This document shows positions 58,818-64,000 of a stretch of 64,000 bases of DNA, in pieces (the first letter of the stretch is position 1; each line of letters starts with the position of its first letter). Both the position numbers and the translations under genes were made by a program. The stretch is from Bacillota bacterium (lineage in GTDB: Bacteria; Bacillota; Clostridia; Lachnospirales; Lachnospiraceae), in assembly GCA_023423335.1 (NCBI GenBank), contig JAFAFU010000012.1:1-64000 (forward strand). The letters are read 5' to 3'. Under the pieces are notes generated by a model. That model had not been told where the DNA came from. It searched no databases and saw nothing but the letters and a program-made list of their open reading frames with translations.

Positions 58818-60017
58818 TTGAACGAGATAATTGAGAATCATATTACGAATCATACTCTTCTAGGTGTAGGAACTATGAGTACTCTATGCATAGAAGCGGC
58901 AATGGAAGTGGTAAAGAAATACCGTTATCCTATTATTTTTATATGCAGCAGAAATCAAATCGAAAGTCATGTCCTGGGAAGCGGATATGTAAACGGGTGG
59001 TCGTCAAGAGAACTAAAAAATTATATACAAAACCGAGCTAAGGAATTATGTATTCAAAAATATATTTTTATCGGTAGAGATCATGGAGGACCGTGGCAAA
59101 ATGACAGAGAGTACAAAAAAAATGTAAGCGAGAGTACTGCATTTAGTAATTGTTTATTATCATATTATGAGGATTTAGATGCGGGATTTGATTTTATACA
59201 TATAGATACATCCAGAGATCCTAATCTGATCAAAGTACCAATTGAAATTGCGATTAACAGAGCAATATATATACTGAGAAATTTAGAAAATTATCGTATC
59301 AGCAATGGATATGCGGAAGTCGTTTATGAAATCTCTGTAGATGAGACCAGGTGCTCTGAGGCTTCACTTGATGAATATAAGACTTTTTGTGAACGATTTA
59401 TAGAAGAAACAAAAGCTGGAATGTTACCAATGCCCAAATTTGTTGTTGGAAATACAGGCACTTATACTAAAATGGATACAAATATCGGTAGTGTTGATTA
59501 CGATGTTGTACGAGCATTATACAAAGTTTCACAGCTGCAGGGAGTATTATTAAAAGAACATAATGCTGATTACTTAGATCAGGATACCTTGCGGCAGCAT
59601 TTTGAAATAGGGATCAGAATGGTAAATGTAGCTCCGGAATTTGCACATAAAGAAACCTGTAAATTACTAGAAATGGAAAGACTATGGAATCAATATGTGG
59701 ATAATGAATTAATGGATTCTACATTAAGAACAAATATTGAGGACATTCTTATAAATAATATCATTTTAAGTGATAAGTGGAAAAAGTGGATTATTTCTTA
59801 TGATGGTAGTGATAATAAGATTTTTGATGATAAACAATTGCGAAATAAGATAGTAGTAGTTAATGGGCATTATTTTTATCATAATATTGATGTAATGAAT
59901 GAAAGAAGAAAATTAATGACTTATTTAGAAAAGTATAAGTTAGTATTAAGACCGGAGAATAACATTATAAAGCAGATTAAATTAAGTATAGAACGATATT
60001 TAAAGGCATTTAGTTAG
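58818..60017 (+). CDS. GatZ/KbaZ-like tagatose-bisphosphate aldolase subunit homologue
   Basis: 399 residues with a TTG start 9 nt after GGAGG. LLGVGTMSTLCIEAAMEVVKK, PIIFICSRNQIESHVLGSGYVNGWSS, then FIGRDHGGPWQND correspond to the conserved blocks of GatZ/KbaZ (non-catalytic subunit of class II tagatose-1,6-bisphosphate aldolase), with divergence elsewhere. No GatY/KbaY partner is in the window, so its role (aldolase-like on its own, or chaperone to another aldolase) is open. Confidence 0.65.
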   Translation: MNEIIENHITNHTLLGVGTMSTLCIEAAMEVVKKYRYPIIFICSRNQIESHVLGSGYVNGWSSRELKNYIQNRAKELCIQKYIFIGRDHGGPWQNDREYKKNVSESTAFSNCLLSYYEDLDAGFDFIHIDTSRDPNLIKVPIEIAINRAIYILRNLENYRISNGYAEVVYEISVDETRCSEASLDEYKTFCERFIEETKAGMLPMPKFVVGNTGTYTKMDTNIGSVDYDVVRALYKVSQLQGVLLKEHNADYLDQDTLRQHFEIGIRMVNVAPEFAHKETCKLLEMERLWNQYVDNELMDSTLRTNIEDILINNIILSDKWKKWIISYDGSDNKIFDDKQLRNKIVVVNGHYFYHNIDVMNERRKLMTYLEKYKLVLRPENNIIKQIKLSIERYLKAFS

Positions 60018-60035
60018 TGGAAATATGGGGGGAAA

Positions 60036-60281
60036 ATGAATAGAAAAATATCAAATATAATTGAAGCTTTTTTATTACAGGAATGGAATATTAAGATTGA
60101 TATAATTGAAACAGTTACATGGAATGATGTTAAGCAATTGGATTCATTGAGTTTTGTAAAGTTGATTGTTTCAATTGAGAACGAACTGGGAATTGAATTT
60201 GATGAAGATATGATGATTAAGGATAGATTTAAGAATTTTGGTGAATTAATTTCATATATAGAGGAAAAAGTTGAAGGTTAA
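60036..60281 (+). CDS. Acyl carrier protein, copy 1
   Basis: 81 residues, acidic helical bundle with the phosphopantetheine Ser in QLDSLSFVKLIVSIE and the second acidic helix ENELGIEFDED. It is a stand-alone carrier, as in aminoacyl or acyl tailoring systems. GGGGGG precedes the ATG. Confidence 0.87.
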   Translation: MNRKISNIIEAFLLQEWNIKIDIIETVTWNDVKQLDSLSFVKLIVSIENELGIEFDEDMMIKDRFKNFGELISYIEEKVEG

Positions 60282-60312
60282 TATCCCGTATTGATATGAG
60301 GAGGATTATTAT

Positions 60313-61395
60313 ATGACAGATATGATATTTCAGTTATCAAATGTTTATATGAAAGATGTTGAAACTTCCGTAAAGCCAGAATCAATAAATAATTTATTAG
60401 GTGATATTATTACAAATCGTGTAGTTGGAATAGCCTATCATAATATCTTAAAATATCGGGAATTTATAGTGCCGAATGAGTTCATGTCGGCATTAAAAGT
60501 AATATTTAATGAAGATGTAGAAAAATCAAAACACTTTAAAAATGATATAAAGTATATTTCTGATATTTTTAAAGCTGTTAAGTTTGATTACGCATTACTG
60601 AAGGGAGCTTTTCTTACTACTAAACTCTATGATAGTGGACTTCGAACGTCTAACGACATAGATGTCCTGATCAATGAGAAGGATATAACCAGCTGCCAAA
60701 ATATTTTATTAGAAAATGGATTTGTGCAGGGAGAATATAAGAAAACAGAGGGAATTATCCCTGCAACTCGAAGAGAGATTATAACTTCAAGAATGAATTT
60801 CGGAGAAACGATTCCTTTTGTTAAGCTGATTGACGGTGAACCTTTATATATTGATTTGAATTTTTCTGTAGACTTTAAACCTTCGGGAACAAATACAATT
60901 GTTTCTGAATTGCTCAATAATACGATAGCAGTAGCTTTTGAAAACGTTAGTTTTAGAACATTACATATGACTGATTTTCTAATACATCTTTGCTGCCATT
61001 TGTATAAAGAGGCTACCACAATTAATTGGGTAAGGGACAATCGCGATTTGCAATTGTATAAATTTAGTGATATTAATGTATTTCTAAATGAGTTCCACTC
61101 GGAAGAATATTTCGAAAAATTATACGATCGAATCGAATATTTTGAAGTATCAAAAGAATGCTATTATACGTTCTATAACACAGCCATTATTTTCCCGGAT
61201 ATTAACAATATAAAAGGTTTCAAGGAACTGCTTAATAAAATACAACCAGATGATTTGAGATTTATGAAAGAAGTAGTAGATCCGATGAATAATACAATTT
61301 ATAGGCATGAAATGAATTTCTCGGATTGGTTTCATTGCCAAAAGCGTATTGATAATTTAAGGAGCTATGAAATGGAGGATAATCTGGTTGAATAA
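60313..61395 (+). CDS. Nucleotidyltransferase family protein
   Basis: 360 residues. It has the NTP_transf_5-type segment DYALLKGAFLTTKLYDSGLR then SNDIDVLINEKDITSCQNILLENGF (metal Asp pair in DID). These proteins occur in sugar, peptide and lipopolysaccharide clusters, and most have no known substrate. The stop overlaps the next gene. GAGGAGG lies before the ATG. Confidence 0.75.
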   Translation: MTDMIFQLSNVYMKDVETSVKPESINNLLGDIITNRVVGIAYHNILKYREFIVPNEFMSALKVIFNEDVEKSKHFKNDIKYISDIFKAVKFDYALLKGAFLTTKLYDSGLRTSNDIDVLINEKDITSCQNILLENGFVQGEYKKTEGIIPATRREIITSRMNFGETIPFVKLIDGEPLYIDLNFSVDFKPSGTNTIVSELLNNTIAVAFENVSFRTLHMTDFLIHLCCHLYKEATTINWVRDNRDLQLYKFSDINVFLNEFHSEEYFEKLYDRIEYFEVSKECYYTFYNTAIIFPDINNIKGFKELLNKIQPDDLRFMKEVVDPMNNTIYRHEMNFSDWFHCQKRIDNLRSYEMEDNLVE

Positions 61396-62257
61396 AAGTG
61401 AGCTGTTAGATGGTTATGGGCTTTCCTGCATAGAGAATTTTTTTTTATATCAGTTAAAAAGTAGTTATGTGGGATGGACCAATGTATTCTATAAAAGCTA
61501 TCTCAGTTTTTATAGAATATTTATAGATTTCTATATACATAAAAAAGAGTATGCTTATTATGACGGAATACCACGAATACATCATACCGCTGAGGATTTA
61601 AATCTTTGTACCATCATATACTCGGATCAGGATAAGATTGATGATATATTTCAGAAAACAAGCCTGGCTGCCATCTGCGTGACTCCGGAATCTATATATA
61701 AAAAATATAAGACGAAACTGTTAAGGGATGACCATTACATCTTTATCAAGAAAAGTGAACAAGATGTATTTCATTACCTAAATGATTTTCCAAGAGATGA
61801 AGGTGAGGTCACTATGGAGATCCTGAAAAAAATGTTTTGTAAAAAATCAATATGGTTTATGTTTAATACTTCAAATATAGCTAATATAGATGTCCGTGAA
61901 TTATCCAGTGTATTTTACGATTCAGTTCTAAATTGTGAATGTGGTAATATTGAAGAAATTCTGGTGGATGAAGCAGATATTGATATTGATGTAGCAAGGG
62001 ATGCCCTTGGAGTGCTACGTGTCATCATTAGGCGAACAGCCGCTTTCTGTGAAAAGGATATAGAGGTATGTTTTCTAAAGGAGTATTTTCAGATAATTGA
62101 TCAGTGCTTTACAAGTATTGAATATAAGAGAATTAGAAAGCGATATGATCAAAACGAAATAAAAGAATTAATGAAGAACATAGCGAAAAAGGACAAGGTA
62201 GTAAGAGAGGAATTAATAAAAAGGATGGGTGATATCTATGGTGGAGATAGGAGATAG
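61388..62257 (+). CDS. Protein of unknown function, possibly BtrH-like
   Basis: 289 residues. I do not recognise a firm family. The N-terminus DGYGLSCIENFFLYQL with HTAEDLNLCTIIY has a Cys-led pattern that faintly resembles BtrH-type papain-fold N-termini, but without a clear His/Asp pair. The TTG at 61388 (GGAGG 9 nt upstream) is chosen over the ATG at 61367, whose RBS is too close. The gene lies between the nucleotidyltransferase and the second carrier protein. Confidence 0.4.
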   Translation: MNKSELLDGYGLSCIENFFLYQLKSSYVGWTNVFYKSYLSFYRIFIDFYIHKKEYAYYDGIPRIHHTAEDLNLCTIIYSDQDKIDDIFQKTSLAAICVTPESIYKKYKTKLLRDDHYIFIKKSEQDVFHYLNDFPRDEGEVTMEILKKMFCKKSIWFMFNTSNIANIDVRELSSVFYDSVLNCECGNIEEILVDEADIDIDVARDALGVLRVIIRRTAAFCEKDIEVCFLKEYFQIIDQCFTSIEYKRIRKRYDQNEIKELMKNIAKKDKVVREELIKRMGDIYGGDRR

Positions 62258-62480
62258 AGTAATTGAGATAGTGAACGGTTTATCCGTAGTGGGTACTATT
62301 AGCGGAACAGAGGACAAATTGATCGAGCTGGGAATTGATTCTCTTAAAAAAGTGGAATTAATGATTGGCTTAGAAGACGAATTTGCCATACAATTTGATG
62401 ATTCCGACCTAAATCCCGCAAATTTTAGTACAATTCAGGATTTAATAAATTTATTAAAAAAGTATATTGGAGATGAATAG
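62238..62480 (+). CDS. Acyl carrier protein, copy 2
   Basis: 80 residues, with the phosphopantetheine Ser in LGIDSLKKVELMIGLEDEF. Distinct from the first carrier in sequence. The start is set at ATG 62238, which has GGATGGGTG upstream. It overlaps the preceding gene and is followed 3 bp later by the ligase, whose likely substrate carrier it is. Confidence 0.88.
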   Translation: MVEIGDRVIEIVNGLSVVGTISGTEDKLIELGIDSLKKVELMIGLEDEFAIQFDDSDLNPANFSTIQDLINLLKKYIGDE

Positions 62481-62483
62481 ATC

Positions 62484-63917
62484 ATGTGGAATTTTATTGT
62501 TGAGAGAATGAAGTTATTTGGTACGGCTTACATCCTGGATGAGGGGCATAGATATTCTTATGCAGAGGTTATAGATAAAGCAATACAGTGTGGGGCCCAG
62601 CTAAAAAAGCACCTAAAGCCAAAAACAAAATGTGCTATTTTATGTACTGGTAATTATAATACTGCAATTGCATTATTAAGCTGCTGGTATGCCAATATGG
62701 TTCCAATACCGATGTCAATTAATTATGGAATGGCTCATTGTGCTAAGATTAACAAAACTACGACACCGACTATACTTATATGTGATGATATATCCATAGT
62801 AAATAATTGCAATATTTGCGTCTTTGATTTCAATAAGAATCAATTCCTTAATGAAGTGGTTGAGCAGAGAAGCGAAGAAATCCTTAGTGATGTTGCATTG
62901 ATTATGAGTACATCCGGTACAACAGGAGATCCAAAGGGCGCTATGATTACAGAGGATGGTTTGATAAAAAATGTGAGGGCAATTGCTGAATATTTTAAGA
63001 TTGACAGTAACGATAGTATATTAATTGCAAGGCCGCTGTATCATTGTGCTGTTCTTACTGGTGAGTTATTGATTTCATTATATCAAGGGTTAAATATATC
63101 TTTTATCAATGGCAGCTATAATCCAATTGCAGTTTTAGATCGTATAGAGAAAGAACAGATTACTGTATTATGCGGAACCCCTACTTTATTCCAACACCTT
63201 TCGGTGTATTGTAAACGTATGAAAAAGCAGAATATGTTACGTGTAATAGCCATTAGTGGAGAATGCCTACGAAAAGAAACAGCAGTTCAAATGAGGGAAG
63301 CCTTTCCTGATGCAGATATATACAATGTTTATGGTCTTACTGAGGCTTCGCCCAGAGTAAGCTATCTGGCTCCGGCATTATTTGAACATATTCCTGAATC
63401 CGTTGGAGTAGCTTTAAAGGGTACATTAATTAGAATATGTGATCAAAATGGTAATGAGCTTAAGTATAATGAGCATGGTATGGTTTATGTAAAATCGCAA
63501 AGCATTATGAAGGGATATTATAATAACCAGGAGCTGACGAATAGTAAAATAATTGATGGATGGTTAGTTACTGGAGATATTGGTTATCTGGATCAAAATG
63601 GATATCTGTATATTTTATCAAGGGCAGATGACATGATTATAAAGGCAGGGATGAATATATATCCGAAGGAAATTGAGAATGCCCTTGAGCAGTTGCCTAT
63701 GGTTAGTGAAGTAGTAGCGTATGGAACAACTGAAAATAATGGACAGGGAATAGCAGTTGATATTGTTCTGTCAGAAGAATACAAAAATATTGCAAAAAAG
63801 GATTTAATAACTGCTTTTCCAAGTGTATTACCGTCTTATTTACTTCCAGGCAGTGTCAACATCGTAGAAAAACTAGCCAGAAATGCATCAGGAAAGATAA
63901 AACGTTATAAAAAGTAA
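62484..63917 (+). CDS. Adenylate-forming acyl/amino acid ligase
   Basis: 477 residues of the ANL superfamily. A3 motif MSTSGTTGDPKGAMI, A5 VYGLTEASPR, A7 LVTGDIGYLD, A8 RADDMIIKAGMNIYPKEIEN, and the A10 catalytic Lys region NASGKIKRYKK. It activates a carboxylic or amino acid as its adenylate, probably for loading the adjacent carrier protein. The substrate is not evident. Confidence 0.9.
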   Translation: MWNFIVERMKLFGTAYILDEGHRYSYAEVIDKAIQCGAQLKKHLKPKTKCAILCTGNYNTAIALLSCWYANMVPIPMSINYGMAHCAKINKTTTPTILICDDISIVNNCNICVFDFNKNQFLNEVVEQRSEEILSDVALIMSTSGTTGDPKGAMITEDGLIKNVRAIAEYFKIDSNDSILIARPLYHCAVLTGELLISLYQGLNISFINGSYNPIAVLDRIEKEQITVLCGTPTLFQHLSVYCKRMKKQNMLRVIAISGECLRKETAVQMREAFPDADIYNVYGLTEASPRVSYLAPALFEHIPESVGVALKGTLIRICDQNGNELKYNEHGMVYVKSQSIMKGYYNNQELTNSKIIDGWLVTGDIGYLDQNGYLYILSRADDMIIKAGMNIYPKEIENALEQLPMVSEVVAYGTTENNGQGIAVDIVLSEEYKNIAKKDLITAFPSVLPSYLLPGSVNIVEKLARNASGKIKRYKK

Positions 63918-63937
63918 ACCCATCAAGAGGAAATAAT

Positions 63938-64000
63938 ATGAGTAAGAAACAGCTATATGTTAAATATGTTATTAAATCCCCCTTTTTGTTGATTGCTTTT
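63938..64000 (+). CDS. Start of a membrane-protein gene, truncated by the window
   Basis: 21 codons from ATG 63938, preceded by AGAGGAAATA. MSKKQLYVKYVIKSPFLLIA is a short basic segment followed by the start of a hydrophobic helix, so it is probably an integral membrane protein such as an exporter. The family cannot be told from so little. Confidence 0.5.
   Translation, partial: MSKKQLYVKYVIKSPFLLIAF

Noticed and set aside
41552..64000. Butirosin or other 2-deoxystreptamine aminoglycoside cluster
   Set aside because: ACPs, a ligase and a BtrH-like protein are present, but there is no 2-deoxy-scyllo-inosose synthase and no BtrG- or BtrK-like gene in the window. The sugar-phosphate enzymes also point elsewhere.

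Overview
The window looks like the chromosome of a low-to-moderate GC Firmicute of class Clostridia, most likely a Lachnospiraceae relative. Supporting signs are the S10-spc-alpha ribosomal order with a KOW-domain gene between map and infA, an unusually long L17, strong GGAGG ribosome-binding sites with frequent GTG/TTG starts, and a B. subtilis-like pspA-ydjG-ydjH-ydjI stress operon. The family-level assignment is inference, because no 16S or other taxonomic marker gene lies in the window.

1-13.8 kb is ordinary accessory and stress chromosome: a SAM methyltransferase; a MarR regulator with a PPOX-type flavoprotein; a nitroreductase; an SGNH esterase; an AraC regulator with a partner effector-binding protein; the PspA / zinc-ribbon / TPM / SPFH membrane-stress operon (minus strand); a COG1092-like methyltransferase; and an ECF sigma factor followed by a membrane-anchored LolA-like anti-sigma candidate. 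The ECF pair is preceded by a textbook ECF promoter, so it is probably autoregulated. A 200-bp inverted-repeat (MITE-like) element and a REP-like hairpin lie near 10.2-10.6 kb.

13.8-38.7 kb is the core translation block: a flavodoxin pseudogene, a structured leader, then rpsJ-rplC-rplD-rplW-rplB-rpsS-rplV-rpsC-rplP-rpmC-rpsQ-rplN-rplX-rplE-rpsN-rpsH-rplF-rplR-rpsE-rpmD-rplO-secY-adk-map-KOW-infA-rpmJ-rpsM-rpsK-rpsD-rpoA-rplQ. After a terminator follow an epimerase, a GNAT acetyltransferase, the ECF vitamin-transporter module ecfA1-ecfA2-ecfT, truA, an MgtC-family gene, and rplM-rpsI with its own promoter and leader.

38.7-41.5 kb is a graveyard of mobile DNA just downstream of rpsI: three TAATACACA iterons, the C-terminal part of a tyrosine integrase, remnants of IS5-, IS21-, IS3- and IS30-type elements, and a broken membrane transporter gene. 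This is what one end of a decayed integrative element at the rpsI 3' end would look like.

41.5-64.0 kb (continuing past the window) is one long plus-strand, visibly AT-rich gene cluster of about 25 tightly packed genes. It looks like an undescribed biosynthetic gene cluster for a sugar-phosphate-derived small molecule. Carbohydrate-phosphate enzymes present are a split transketolase, an RPE-like epimerase, a GatZ-like aldolase-subunit homologue, a PfkB kinase, a P-loop uridine-kinase-like kinase, an MtlD-like polyol dehydrogenase, an RbsD/FucU mutarotase and two HAD phosphatases. Others are a class III aminotransferase, an MDR zinc dehydrogenase, a flavin reductase, two paralogous methyltransferases, an NHL-type propeller, an APH-like kinase and a nucleotidyltransferase. 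Most striking are a diverged PdxJ-like ring-forming enzyme lacking several canonical active-site residues, and a carrier-protein module (two ACPs, an adenylate-forming ligase and a BtrH-like acyltransferase candidate) resembling the acyl-tailoring logic of butirosin. The product, and whether the cluster is active, cannot be told from sequence alone.
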